Assembly: GCA_040004035.1 (NCBI GenBank)
Contig: JAMPLN010000001.1
Strand: one strand, 5' to 3'
Length of the DNA stretch: 64,000 nt
DNA from: Microcoleus vaginatus_C
GTDB taxonomy: Bacteria > Cyanobacteriota > Cyanobacteriia > Cyanobacteriales > Microcoleaceae
The translations under genes were made by a program, and so were the position numbers. This document shows positions 51,800 to 60,456 of this stretch, piece by piece; the first letter of the stretch is position 1, and every line of letters starts with the position of its first letter. The notes beneath the pieces are model-generated. The model was not told where the DNA came from. It worked only from the letters and a program-made list of their open reading frames with translations, and searched no databases.

Positions 51800-52228
51800 A
51801 TGGCACAGAGTTCAACTCCTCACAAAAAACTTAACCTCTTGCAAGTTTATCGAGGGATTGCGGCTGTATTAGTGGTAATGTTTCACCTCAACGAGATGAG
51901 CGCCGAGAGATTAAATCAAGTTACTTTTTTTAATTTATTTCAGGCTGGGTGGAGCGGTGTTGATTACTTTTTTGTATTGAGCGGTTTGATCGTGGTGTAT
52001 GTTCACCGATCGGCGATCGGTAAAAAGGATTAGTTAAAATCGTTTTTATTTATTCCAGCCCTGCTTGCGGATTTACCCGATATATTGGATAATTACTCAG
52101 GCACTTTTGTGTTTTTTTCTCGTAATCCCCGGTTTTGCTAACAATAAAGATTTAGGTTTTAGACAAGTAATTTTGTCGTTGCTCTTGATTCCTCAAAAGG
52201 ACAAGTCCATTCGGGATGTAGGTTGGAC
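51800..52228 (+). pseudogene. Acyltransferase-3 family gene, truncated and frameshifted
   Basis: ATG 51800 opens KLNLLQVYRGIAAVLVVMFHL (the catalytic-histidine region of acyltransferase-3 proteins) and GWSGVDYFFVLSGLIVVYVHR. It stops at 52031 (TAG) and the homologous sequence resumes one frame over: LRIYPIYWIITQALLCFFLV, then LLLIPQKDKSIRDVGWT. There it breaks off at about 52228, where relatives would continue 'L..E..FY'. About two-thirds of the protein is missing. The break point joins a glutathione S-transferase fragment, so this is a deletion or recombination junction. Confidence 0.82.
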
Positions 52229-52462
52229 AAAGCTGCCGTCGCACCTGTAAACACTGCACTGGAGGCGATCGAGTCCCTAACTGTAGGACACCCGTATTAG
52301 CTCGGTCACGAACTGAGCATTGGCGATTTCTACCTAATTCCGGTCTTCACTTACCTATCGCAGACCCCACAGTACGAAGCAACGATCGCGCAAACTTCAA
52401 AGCTGCGGACTTGGTGGAATGAGGTCAGTCAACTTCCCAGTGTGAAGAAAGTCTGTGCTTGA
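52229..52462 (+). pseudogene. Glutathione S-transferase, C-terminal fragment
   Basis: In one frame with a single internal TAG (at 52298) the strand reads VAPVNTALEAIESLTVGHPY, stop, LGHELSIGDFYLIPVF, TYLSQTPQYEA and LRTWWNEVSQLPSVKKVCA with a TGA at 52460-52462. 'LSxADxxLxPxxxYLxxTPE...kLxxWWexxsxRPSVkk' is the C-terminal helical domain of GST. The thioredoxin-like N-terminal half is absent. It starts exactly where the acyltransferase-3 fragment ends and finishes 35 bases before the OYE gene. Confidence 0.78.
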
Positions 52463-52497
52463 CATCTGTGCACTTTATAACTCACGGGTTTACAACC

Positions 52498-53559
52498 ATG
52501 TCGCATTTATTTGAGCCTTTAGATCAACGTGGTGTTACATTCCGAAATCGCATTGCAGTTTCTCCCATGTGTCAATATTCCAGCGTTGAGGGATTCGCGA
52601 ATGATTGGCATCTGGTTCATCTCGTCAGTCGAGCCGTAGGAGGGGCAGGGCTGGTGATGACTGAAGCAGCAGCAGTCGAGCCTGAAGGACGAATTACGCC
52701 GCAAGATTTGGGAATCTGGCAAGATGCTCACATTGAAATGCTGGCGCGAATCGTCGAGTTAATTCACCGCAACGGTGCGGTTGCTGGAATTCAACTTGCT
52801 CATGCAGGTCGAAAAGGCAGTACAGCGCCTCCGTGGGATGGCGGCGATGTGCTTTCGGAATCTCAAGGAGGATGGACTTCGATCGCCCCTAGCGCCATTC
52901 CATTTGCTCCCGATAGCCCCGCCCCGATCGCTCTGAGTATCGAAGACATTCAAAAGTTGACCACATCCTTTGTGAACGCAGCCCAACGCGCCCTCGAAGC
53001 CGGATTTGACGTAATCGAGATTCATGCCGCTCACGGCTACCTACTGCATGAATTTATGTCTCCCTTGAGCAATCAACGGACTGATGACTATGGTGGCAGT
53101 TTTGAGAATCGCATCCGGTTTTTATGTGAAGTCGTAGAAGCGGTGCGAAATGTTTTGCCCGATCGAACACCGCTTTGGGTTCGCATTTCTGCAACCGATT
53201 GGGTTCCAAATGGTTGGGACATTGAACAAAGTATTGTACTCAGCTATAAATTAAAGTCACTGGGCGTTGATTTAATCGATTGCTCATCAGGCGCAATTGT
53301 ACCGGGTGAAAAGATTCCGACGGGTGCAGGTTATCAAACTACCTTTGCCGATCGCATTCGACGCTCCGCCAACATCGCCACCGGAGCTGTTGGTATGATT
53401 ACTGCACCCGCGCAGGCTGACCACATCATTCGTACAGGTCAAGCAGATATGGTATTACTTGCTAGAGAAATGCTGCGCGATCCTTATTGGCCGATGCGGG
53501 CTGCGAAGCAACTACGTCAATCCGTGCCTGCTCCTATTCAATACGATCGCGCTTGGTAA
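52498..53559 (+). CDS. NADH:flavin oxidoreductase, Old Yellow Enzyme family (YqjM/NamA-like)
   Basis: A 353-residue FMN enzyme reducing activated C=C bonds or nitro groups. Motifs of the thermophilic-like/YqjM subgroup: NRIAVSPMCQYS with C25, QLAHAGRKGS, VIEIHAAHGYLLHEFMSPLSNQRTDDYGGSFENR with the two active-site histidines, and the C-terminal FMN-phosphate site GAVGMI and ADMVLLAREMLRDPYWPMRAA. ATG 52498 (MSHLFEPLDQRG) was chosen; the 13 codons before it overlap the GST remnant. It is followed at 59 bases by an SDR on the same strand. With the GST and hydrolase remnants it looks like a detoxification cassette, possibly acquired. Confidence 0.93.
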   Translation: MSHLFEPLDQRGVTFRNRIAVSPMCQYSSVEGFANDWHLVHLVSRAVGGAGLVMTEAAAVEPEGRITPQDLGIWQDAHIEMLARIVELIHRNGAVAGIQLAHAGRKGSTAPPWDGGDVLSESQGGWTSIAPSAIPFAPDSPAPIALSIEDIQKLTTSFVNAAQRALEAGFDVIEIHAAHGYLLHEFMSPLSNQRTDDYGGSFENRIRFLCEVVEAVRNVLPDRTPLWVRISATDWVPNGWDIEQSIVLSYKLKSLGVDLIDCSSGAIVPGEKIPTGAGYQTTFADRIRRSANIATGAVGMITAPAQADHIIRTGQADMVLLAREMLRDPYWPMRAAKQLRQSVPAPIQYDRAW

Positions 53560-53618
53560 TTAAGCGGATTTGCGATCGATTTTAAGTGAGCCGATTTAAT
53601 CAATTAACAGGAGTGAAT

Positions 53619-54356
53619 ATGTCTGAAATTCAAAACAAGGTTGTCATCATTACAGGAGCAAGTAGCGGTTTAGGTGAAGCCACCGCTCATCGTTTAGCCG
53701 CCAGCGGAGCCAAACTCATGCTTGCTGCCCGCCGCGAAGATAGACTCCAGGACTTGGTGGCTGCGATCGAAAAAACAGGTGGCACAGTTGCCTATCGAGT
53801 CACGGATGTTGCCGATCGCGCCCAGGTGCAAGCATTGGCGGACGCAACGCTGGAAACCTATGGACGCATTGATGTGCTGGTCAACAATGCGGGTTTAATG
53901 CCACTGTCTCCCCTTGACCAGATTAAGGTCGATGAGTGGGATCAAATGATTGATGTCAACATTAAAGGCGTACTTTACGGCATCGCTGCGGTGCTGCCGA
54001 CTATGCGCCAACAGAAGTCTGGGCACGTAATAAACTTGTCGTCTGTTGCAGGACACAAAGTATTTCCGGCGGGGACAGTTTACTGTGCTACCAAGTATGC
54101 CGTGCGAGCGATTTCCGAAGGGGTGCGGCTGGAGTCAAACGGTGAAATTCGTTCTACCAACATTTCACCCGGTGCGGTTGCGACTGAGTTAACCAGTACC
54201 ATCACTCATGGTGATACGGCATCAGGGGTGAATCAGTTGTATTCAGTCGCCATTGATGCGGATGCGATCGCCCGGGCCATTGCCTATGCGATCGAGCAAC
54301 CCGGTGATGTGGATGTCAACGAAATGATCATCCGTCCGACTCGTCAGGAGTTGTAA
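53619..54356 (+). CDS. Short-chain dehydrogenase/reductase (classical SDR)
   Basis: A 245-residue NAD(P)-dependent oxidoreductase. TGASSGLGEATAH cofactor motif at the N-terminus with the basic ARRED after strand 2 (favouring NADP), VNNAGLMP, catalytic Ser in INLSSVAG, Tyr/Lys in YCATKYAVRAISEGVR, and NISPGAVATEL. Substrate unknown. ATG 53619 has an excellent ribosome-binding site (ACAGGAG, seven bases) and starts the conserved part (MSEIQNKVVIITG), so the 11 codons upstream are not used. Probably co-transcribed with the OYE gene. Confidence 0.93.
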   Translation: MSEIQNKVVIITGASSGLGEATAHRLAASGAKLMLAARREDRLQDLVAAIEKTGGTVAYRVTDVADRAQVQALADATLETYGRIDVLVNNAGLMPLSPLDQIKVDEWDQMIDVNIKGVLYGIAAVLPTMRQQKSGHVINLSSVAGHKVFPAGTVYCATKYAVRAISEGVRLESNGEIRSTNISPGAVATELTSTITHGDTASGVNQLYSVAIDADAIARAIAYAIEQPGDVDVNEMIIRPTRQEL

Positions 54357-54462
54357 AGTGGGGTCATCGCATGAGAGTCGATCGAGTCTCAATTAAATAC
54401 GGCTCAACGGCTGAACTGTTCATCGATCGTCTATAACTCGATTCCGTAACGCCGAACCGTAA

Positions 54463-54666
54463 GTAATCGCAGTGGACTTACCGGGCTTCGGCAAAACTCC
54501 GCCGCTTACAAGTGAAGTTTCGATGCGAACGCTAGCGGATGCAATCAGCCGGACAGTGTTCTTTGCCCTGTTTTCAGCGCATCCCTGGCAATTGTCGCCT
54601 GAAATGACCCTCGAAGAGATGCGGAGTTTTGTCGCTGCGCCGTGTTTGGATGAATTGCTGCATTAG
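54463..54666 (+). pseudogene. Alpha/beta-hydrolase gene with an internal deletion
   Basis: The strand reads VIAVDLPGFGKTPPLTSEVSMRTLADAI, the usual beta4-to-helix-B part of an alpha/beta hydrolase, and runs directly into SPEMTLEEMRSFVAAPCLDELLH, which in relatives lies about 100 residues further on in the lid region. The nucleophile serine (GxSxG) and the other catalytic residues are missing, as are the first 50 and last 80 residues. It is a deletion remnant behind the SDR gene. I see nothing else coding between 54357 and 54862. Confidence 0.65.
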
Positions 54667-54862
54667 CTTGCTTACGGAAAACTCAGCAAGGTGCATCGGT
54701 GGGTTCGATCGCACATCGCCTCGGAATCACTTGGCACTCCCCATTCGTTTCTCGGACTGCATCGTTGTGTCGATCGCACCCTCGCAGGTCCAACTCAACA
54801 ATCTAATCAATCGAGCAACCATAATATCGGATAATTGTAAAGCAATTCACCAAGCCAAAAGC

Positions 54863-55768
54863 ATGAGTATTGACCAATTAAACACAGACTACGGCATTGC
54901 CGGGAACCTCACCTTCGCCACCGGAAACGGTGGTTTCCCGATGATTCACATCGACAACGGTCAAGCCAAAGCCTTAATTTCTGTGTATTCCGGTCAAGTG
55001 CTCTCTTTTCAACCAGCCACCGAAGCCACAGACTTGATGTTCGTCAGCGAAAAAGCCTACTATGCCGAAGGGAAAGCCATCAAAGGCGGTATACCCATCT
55101 GTTGGCCCTGGTTTGGCCCAGATCCAGAAGGCTTGGGGCGTCCGAGTCATGGGTTTGTGCGGAATCGCCTCTGGAATGTGCTAGAAACCGCCACAACCCC
55201 AGACGGCGCAACCAAAGTCACTCTAGGACTCAAGGATACCGATGAAACTAGAGCAATTTGGCCCCAAGCCTTTGAACTGGCGATCGCAATTACGATCGGC
55301 ACCAGCCTCACTGTAGAATTAATCACCCGCAATCTAGGCGACAAAGCATTTCCCCTCACCCAAGCTTTGCACACCTATTTCCAAGTCGGCGATATCAACC
55401 GCGTGCAGGTTTTAGGCTTAGAAAATAGCCAGTATCTTGATAAAGCTGATGGTGGTGTGGAAAAAACTCAAGTGGGTGCAGTGGTAGTAACAGGTGAAGT
55501 CGATCGCATTTATCTTGATGTCACCAATGAATTAGTCATTGACGATAGCGCCCTCAATCGCCGTATTCGCATTAAATCCTCTGGTAGTAAATCCGTCGTA
55601 GTGTGGAATCCCTGGGTGACAATTTCTGCAAATATGGCTGACCTTGATGATGCAGATTATCAGCGCTTACTCTGCGTAGAAACGACCAATGCGGCTACAG
55701 ATATTGTGGAAGTTCCCCCTCATGGTGAGTTCCGCTTGCAGGCAATTTACAGCGTTGAACGCGACTAA
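54863..55768 (+). CDS. D-hexose-6-phosphate mutarotase (aldose 1-epimerase family)
   Basis: A 301-residue beta-sandwich enzyme of the YeaD/aldose 1-epimerase family, expected to interconvert alpha and beta anomers of glucose-6-phosphate in the cytosol. Motifs: YYAEGKAIKGGIPICWPWFGPDP (with the typical 'GG(I/V)P(I/V)CWPWFG'), SHGFVRNRLW (first catalytic His), ALHTYFQVGDI (second His) and VVVWNPW near the end. ATG 54863 (MSIDQLNTDYGI) was chosen because the upstream 78 codons hold none of the fold and run through remnant DNA. The gene pairs functionally with the phosphohexomutase downstream. Confidence 0.93.
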   Translation: MSIDQLNTDYGIAGNLTFATGNGGFPMIHIDNGQAKALISVYSGQVLSFQPATEATDLMFVSEKAYYAEGKAIKGGIPICWPWFGPDPEGLGRPSHGFVRNRLWNVLETATTPDGATKVTLGLKDTDETRAIWPQAFELAIAITIGTSLTVELITRNLGDKAFPLTQALHTYFQVGDINRVQVLGLENSQYLDKADGGVEKTQVGAVVVTGEVDRIYLDVTNELVIDDSALNRRIRIKSSGSKSVVVWNPWVTISANMADLDDADYQRLLCVETTNAATDIVEVPPHGEFRLQAIYSVERD

Positions 55769-56096
55769 GAAATTAGAGCTTAATCTTAGCGGTGATGGGG
55801 CCAAAATTCCCAGTAAGCGGTTCAACATTTCAATTGGATATTTTCGGCGTTGCTCAAATCCCACCCACAAGACTGGGATTGTTTGTTTAAATACAACTTA
55901 AATGCCGATTAGCTGATTGAATTGAAAAACTCTGTCACCCTAATGACTAATAATACCAAATCCCAAATTTCTCCCCTGTTTATTTCTTAGTCCGCGAAAG
56001 ACGTTCGGCGAAGCTGAGTCGAACGGGCCGCAGAGGAAAGTTTGTATAATCGGTTTCAACCGCCGACTCCGATCTTTTTACTTACCATCAATTATT
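55769..56096. other. Intergenic with repeat words
   Basis: 328 bases. Apart from the terminator-like hairpin at 55857 it holds GTTCGGCGAAGCTGAGTCGAAC, a short GTTCG/CGAAC hairpin near 56003, and CGGTTTCAACCGCCGAC at 56051 which resembles the palindromic word at 16807. No gene. Confidence 0.5.
55857..55890 (+). terminator. Possible rho-independent terminator
   Basis: AATCCCA (55857-55863) and TGGGATT (55874-55880) form a 7-bp stem with a 10-base loop, followed by GTTTGTTT. It lies about 90 bases after the mutarotase stop. Confidence 0.45.
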
Positions 56097-57623
56097 ATGC
56101 AAAACTTCAACTGGACAAAACTTCAAAATGGATCAGACATTCGCGGTATCGCCCTCGAAGGCGTTCCCAATGAAAAAGTCAACCTCACCCCCGAAATTGC
56201 GACAATCTTAGGTAAATCCTTTGTCAGTTGGCTGGTACAAAAAGTCAATAAACCAGCGGCAGAATTAACGATCGCGATCGGGCGTGACAGTCGCCTATCA
56301 GGGCCAACCTTAATGCAAGCAGTCATGGAGGGAATCACCTCAGTTGGTGCAACCGTGTACGACTTTGAAATGGCCTCAACCCCCGCCATGTTTATGAGTA
56401 CCATTACCCCTGGTTTTGATTGCGACGGCGCGATTATGCTCACTGCTAGCCATTTGCCATTTAATCGAAATGGCTTAAAGTTTTTCACGGCCAAAGGTGG
56501 GTTACAAAAGCAGGATATTACAGATATCTTAACACTAGCCCAAAGCAATTACTTTGAGCCAGCCTCATCGCCCGGTAAGATTACAAAGCATGATTTTATC
56601 TCAGTTTATGCTAACCAATTTGTCACAAAAATTAGGGAATCAGTCAATCATCCAGATAATTTTGAGGAACCACTAACAGGATTAAAAATTGTTGTGGATG
56701 CGGGCAATGGCGCTGGCGGTTTTTATGTTGATAAAGTCTTAAAACCTTTAGGTGCAGACACCACGGGGAGTCAGTTTTTAGAACCAGATGGTACTTTCCC
56801 GAATCATGTGCCAAATCCCGAAGATAAACAGGCAATGCAGTCAATTTGTCAAGCGGTAATTGAACATCAAGCTGATTTTGGGATTATTTTTGATACCGAT
56901 GTCGATCGCAGTGCGGCCGTCGATCAATTTGGCAAGGAACTCAATCGCAATCGCTTAATTGCCTTGATTTCTGCGATCGTATTAAAAGAACACCCAGGCT
57001 CTACCATTGTTACCGATTCTATCACCTCCGATGGCTTGACACAATTCATCGAACAGGATCTAAAAGGGATTCACCATCGCTTTAAACGCGGCTACAAAAA
57101 TGTGATTGACGAGTCGATTCGCCTCAATGAAGCGGGACAGGAATCATGGCTGGCGATTGAAACCTCTGGACATGGAGCTTTGAAAGAAAATTACTTTCTG
57201 GATGATGGCGCTTATTTGGTCAGCAAATTATTGATTGAATTGGCTAAGTCAAAGCTAGCAAATCAATCTTTGCCAGATTTAATTGCGAATTTAAAAGAGC
57301 CAGAAGAAAGTTCAGAATTTAGGATTAAACTTGGTGTAGATGATTTCAAGGCTCACGGATCTCGCGTTATTGAGCAACTGCAACAATTTGTCTCAACGCA
57401 AGCAGACTGGAAAATAGTTCCCAATAACTACGAAGGTTTGCGAATTTCCTGCACGTCAGCTAGCGAATCCGGCTGGTTTCTGTTACGCTTATCCCTCCAC
57501 GATCCCGTAATGCCTTTGAATGTTGAGTCGAATGTTAAGGGTGGTGTCGCTCGCATAGTCGCTCGGCTTTTAGCTTTTTTCCAAACCACCGAATCCCTTG
57601 ATTTTTCGGCACTATCCCTCTAA
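56097..57623 (+). CDS. Phosphohexomutase (phosphomannomutase/phosphoglucomutase)
   Basis: A 508-residue member of the alpha-D-phosphohexomutase superfamily. Phosphoserine loop TASH with S118 (ASHLPFNRNGLKF), metal loop DTDVDR (266-271), sugar-binding loop ETSGHGALKEN, and the phosphate-binding C-terminal domain with NYEGLRISC in place of the more usual 'RxSGTEP' type loop. The normal SNTEP/SGTEP segment reads SASESGW, somewhat unusual. It interconverts hexose 1- and 6-phosphates for nucleotide-sugar and glycogen metabolism and can feed the polysaccharide locus. ATG 56097 is the first codon with the conserved NWTKLQNGSDIRGIAL start. Confidence 0.9.
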   Translation: MQNFNWTKLQNGSDIRGIALEGVPNEKVNLTPEIATILGKSFVSWLVQKVNKPAAELTIAIGRDSRLSGPTLMQAVMEGITSVGATVYDFEMASTPAMFMSTITPGFDCDGAIMLTASHLPFNRNGLKFFTAKGGLQKQDITDILTLAQSNYFEPASSPGKITKHDFISVYANQFVTKIRESVNHPDNFEEPLTGLKIVVDAGNGAGGFYVDKVLKPLGADTTGSQFLEPDGTFPNHVPNPEDKQAMQSICQAVIEHQADFGIIFDTDVDRSAAVDQFGKELNRNRLIALISAIVLKEHPGSTIVTDSITSDGLTQFIEQDLKGIHHRFKRGYKNVIDESIRLNEAGQESWLAIETSGHGALKENYFLDDGAYLVSKLLIELAKSKLANQSLPDLIANLKEPEESSEFRIKLGVDDFKAHGSRVIEQLQQFVSTQADWKIVPNNYEGLRISCTSASESGWFLLRLSLHDPVMPLNVESNVKGGVARIVARLLAFFQTTESLDFSALSL

Positions 57624-57675
57624 GTTTTACTCGTGTCAGACTATTAGTAAACCAAACCCAAGGAGGAATTTAATC

Positions 57676-57903
57676 ATGTGGCTTTTAATCATAAAATGTT
57701 CTGCTGAAAGCTGGGAGACCCATTCCAAAGCTTTCAAAGCGATCGCTGCCAAATATCCGGCCACGCCTTCCTCTTCCAAAAAGATGAAAGGTGATGGTCA
57801 ACGGATCATGGAATATCAGCTTGAGAATGTCAACGATGTAGAGGAATTTATGGAAGAATGCTTGACCTTAGATGGCTTCACCGCTACCTTTGAATCCCTA
57901 TAA
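57676..57903 (+). CDS. Small hypothetical protein, 75 aa
   Basis: Not recognised. MWLLIIKCSAESWETHSKAFKAIAAKYPATPSSSKKMKGDG is followed by EYQLENVNDVEEFMEECLTLDGFTATFESL; the alternating strand-helix pattern suggests a small ferredoxin-like or ACT-like fold. The start is secure: a perfect AGGAGG lies nine bases before ATG 57676. It begins 52 bases after the phosphohexomutase stop on the same strand and may be co-transcribed. No signal peptide or membrane segment. Confidence 0.75.
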   Translation: MWLLIIKCSAESWETHSKAFKAIAAKYPATPSSSKKMKGDGQRIMEYQLENVNDVEEFMEECLTLDGFTATFESL

Positions 57904-58467
57904 TTCTAGGTGATAAGATTAGAGTAATTATCAATTTTTATCTCATACCATTCATTTTAGAGGTGAGATTTTAAAATAGGGAATCAATACTATTTGGTCA
58001 AAAACCGGCTAGAATAACTAGAGAGTTTGAGGAACGTTTTCGGCAAATAAACGGTCAAGAAAGAATTGATTTAACAGCAGAGGAGTTAAAAATAATTCTG
58101 TTGTAGCGCCGTGAACTATAAGTAATACCAATTGTTAAAATTTATGTAATAGTACCTAGGACTGATAAAATATAATCATCCGGTTATAGATGAAGAGTGT
58201 TTCTGTTGAAACTTGGGTTCTCCTATATTTGTAATGGAAACTCTAGTGTGAGCGTCTGCCTCAAGCGGGCTTTCCTCCCCGCACTACGGGAATTTTTATT
58301 ATTCTTATCACCTCAAGTTAAGTATTTATTTAAGTTAGTCTCTCATCTCCAAATCTTTGACCAAGCTTTTTACATAAGGCTGTTTCTCTCGACTTATTGC
58401 GGATTGCTATAGTTAGTCTAGATAGTTAAAAATATATCAGCGAGACAAAGATTAAGGACACCTAGTG
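57904..58467. other. Intergenic with a possible decayed frame
   Basis: About 560 bases. Between 57975 and 58106 an unbroken frame without start reads ARITREFEERFRQINGQ and ERIDLTAEELKIILL, then TAG; its regular composition looks like the tail of a lost gene, but I cannot name it. The rest is AT-rich with no repeats of note. Confidence 0.4.
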
Positions 58468-59409
58468 ATGATAAGGACTGTGAGTCGAGGCAACGGCGGG
58501 CTAAGTACGGAAATAATTACAGGTCTGATTGTGCGGTGGGGGCAGTTGAAAGCAAACAAGCTAACCGCCAGTTCGATCGGGGGAATTGTTGCTGGCTTTC
58601 TGAGTTTTGCCCTGCCCGTGCAAGCTTTGCAGGTAGTGGTGACGCCGACAAATCCCCAACTGGGAGATACGCTGTCCGTAATGATTCAGGTTGACAGTAA
58701 CGGCGGGGAAACTCCAACAGTTTCTCTACAGCAAAAAAACTACCCCGCGTTTCCGATCGGCAACGGCCGCTTTCGGGCTTTGCTGCCGACGACGCCGCTA
58801 GAGAAACCCGGTGCCCGCCTTCTTCAAGTCGCAGGTGACGGACAAGTGCAGAAGTTGAGCGTGCAAGTGCGCGATCGAAATTTTCCTACTCAATCCATCT
58901 GGCTACCGCCTGGGAAAGACAGCGAAGGTACAGACGCTGAATTCGATCGCGTAGACGCATTTAAAGCACTCGTGACACCCGAAAAATTTTGGGATGGCAA
59001 ATTGTTGCGCCCCAACTCCGGCGAAATTACTACTATTTACGGGGTGCGACGTTATTATAATGGGGTATTTGCTCAAGACTACTACCACCGCGGCGTCGAT
59101 TATGCCGGTGCTTACGGTTCCCCTGTAGTCGCACCAGCAGCAGGTCGGGTGTCTCTAGTGGGACGCGAATCGCAAGGCTTCAAAATCCACGGGAACGTCG
59201 TTGGTATCGACCACGGTCAGGGGGTAGCAAGTATTTTGATGCACCTCAGCCGGATTGATGTCAAGGAAGGCGATGTCGTGAAAGCCGGTCAAGTAATTGG
59301 TACTCTGGGGTCAACGGGGGCTTCTACAGGCCCTCACCTGCACTGGGGATTGTACGTGCACGGGCAGTCCGTCGATCCTGTACCTTGGCGGCTTCAGGGA
59401 GTTGAGTAG
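58468..59409 (+). CDS. M23 family metallopeptidase (LytM-type)
   Basis: A 313-residue exported peptidoglycan hydrolase or regulator. The N-terminal region has a hydrophobic segment SSIGGIVAGFLSFALPVQALQ (about 36-56), a signal peptide with an unusually long charged lead. A beta-rich middle domain follows. The M23 domain has DYYHRGVDYAGAYGSPVVAPAAG (H-x-x-x-D), GIDHGQGV, ILMHLSRIDVKEGDVVKAGQVIGTLGSTGASTGPHLHWGLYV (HxH): all four zinc/catalytic positions are intact. ATG 58468 and GTG 58465 are both possible after AAGGA. Stands alone. Confidence 0.9.
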   Translation: MIRTVSRGNGGLSTEIITGLIVRWGQLKANKLTASSIGGIVAGFLSFALPVQALQVVVTPTNPQLGDTLSVMIQVDSNGGETPTVSLQQKNYPAFPIGNGRFRALLPTTPLEKPGARLLQVAGDGQVQKLSVQVRDRNFPTQSIWLPPGKDSEGTDAEFDRVDAFKALVTPEKFWDGKLLRPNSGEITTIYGVRRYYNGVFAQDYYHRGVDYAGAYGSPVVAPAAGRVSLVGRESQGFKIHGNVVGIDHGQGVASILMHLSRIDVKEGDVVKAGQVIGTLGSTGASTGPHLHWGLYVHGQSVDPVPWRLQGVE

Positions 59410-59617
59410 GAGTTTTTACAGGTTTTGACGGATTTATCAGTCAATTATGGGGTAAGTTTGTGGCTAGGGTGTGCAGATAACTGTGATGGGTTATCAGTAT
59501 TGAGTTAGGATTTGTATAAAATTTCTCAACTCAACTCTCAAAACTCGAATCTCAAGACGCTAACAATCGCGTCTTCACAAAACTTTATTGATGATGCCGT
59601 TGAGCGGGGACGCATAT

Positions 59618-60151
59618 ATGAGTATTGAAAAAATTGTTGAACAGGCTTTGCAGGATGGTTATTTAACGCCGTCTATGGAAGCTGAGGTGGGACGGATCTG
59701 CAATACGGCTTCGGAATTGTCGATCGAAGAGTACATGGCTCTCGATCGTCTGATGGGCTCTTTGTTGACTGGCGAAGTTGTGGTTCTGCCACGCAAACAG
59801 TTCATCAACGTGATGGAAGAGTTGGTACTCAGCGATGCGATCGCTAGGGTGGCTGAAATTGAGGCGACGAGCGACCTAAGTCTGGATGTGGGAGATATTG
59901 CAGCTTATGCTTTAAATAGGCTGCCACCTCTGTACGCTACGACGGAAGAGGGAGCTCACTTTCAAAGGGCTAGGGCTAAAGAGCAACTTCACGATTTGAT
60001 TTCCAAAGAAGTCAACGCAGCGATCGCCCGCAACTTAGACAGGCCCGACACCCCAAACCCCACAGCTTTGGGCAAGTCTTCGGGAAACGAAGTTCTTTCA
60101 CAGCTAAGCACTTGGCTGCAAGCTAACGCCACTAATTTTGAGCCGCAGCCT
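59618..60151 (+). CDS. Late competence development ComFB-like protein
   Basis: A 178-residue soluble protein of the ComFB family. MSIEKIVEQALQDGYLTPSMEAEVGRICNTASELSIEEYMALDRLMGSLLTGEV is the N-terminal part; FINVMEELVLSDAIARVAEIE followed by DVGDIAAYALNRLPPLYATTEEGAHFQRARAKEQ is the ComFB core. In cyanobacteria such proteins have been tied to natural competence and bind cyclic nucleotides in some cases (family knowledge). ATG 59618 is supported by GGGGA eight bases upstream; the ten codons before it are not needed. A clear terminator follows. Confidence 0.88.
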
Positions 60152-60187
60152 TAGTACCTCCCCAACAGCTCTATTTCAGTTAAGTCG

Positions 60188-60218
60188 ATCCCGCTCAATT
60201 CAGAAAGCGGGATTTTTA
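60188..60218 (+). terminator. Rho-independent terminator of the ComFB-like gene
   Basis: ATCCCGCT (60188-60195), a 10-base loop, AGCGGGAT (60206-60213) and TTTT. The stem is GC-rich and correctly placed 35 bases after the stop codon. Confidence 0.85.
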
Positions 60219-60325
60219 GTTTCTCAGCAACCAACATCTGAAGGCACAAGGCCGAAGCCAGAATTCAAGAAAAAAATTTAAAATTTAAGAGTTTTTTATT
60301 TTTTACCCAAAACAAAAAAACTCCT

Positions 60326-60445
60326 TCTTCTTCCTTGTTCCTGGCATCCGTTACATTTGTTATAGAATCCGTTGCCGAACTTCCTTGTTCCTGGCATCCG
60401 TTACATCCGTTACATCCGTTACATCCGTTGCCGAACTTCCTTCTT
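60326..60445. repeat. 9-bp tandem repeat CATCCGTTA and partial duplication
   Basis: The plus strand has CATCCGTTA several times in a row near 60397-60430, preceded by a duplicated CTTCCTTGTTCCTGGCATCCGT at about 60333 and 60382. On the minus strand it would encode DVTDVTD but lies beyond the thf1 stop codon. It is a small expanding minisatellite. Confidence 0.75.
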
Positions 60446-60456
60446 CCTTCAAACGA

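Noticed and set aside
54629..54862. 78-codon N-terminal extension of the mutarotase
   Set aside because: It covers remnant DNA of the hydrolase pseudogene; the fold starts at ATG 54863.
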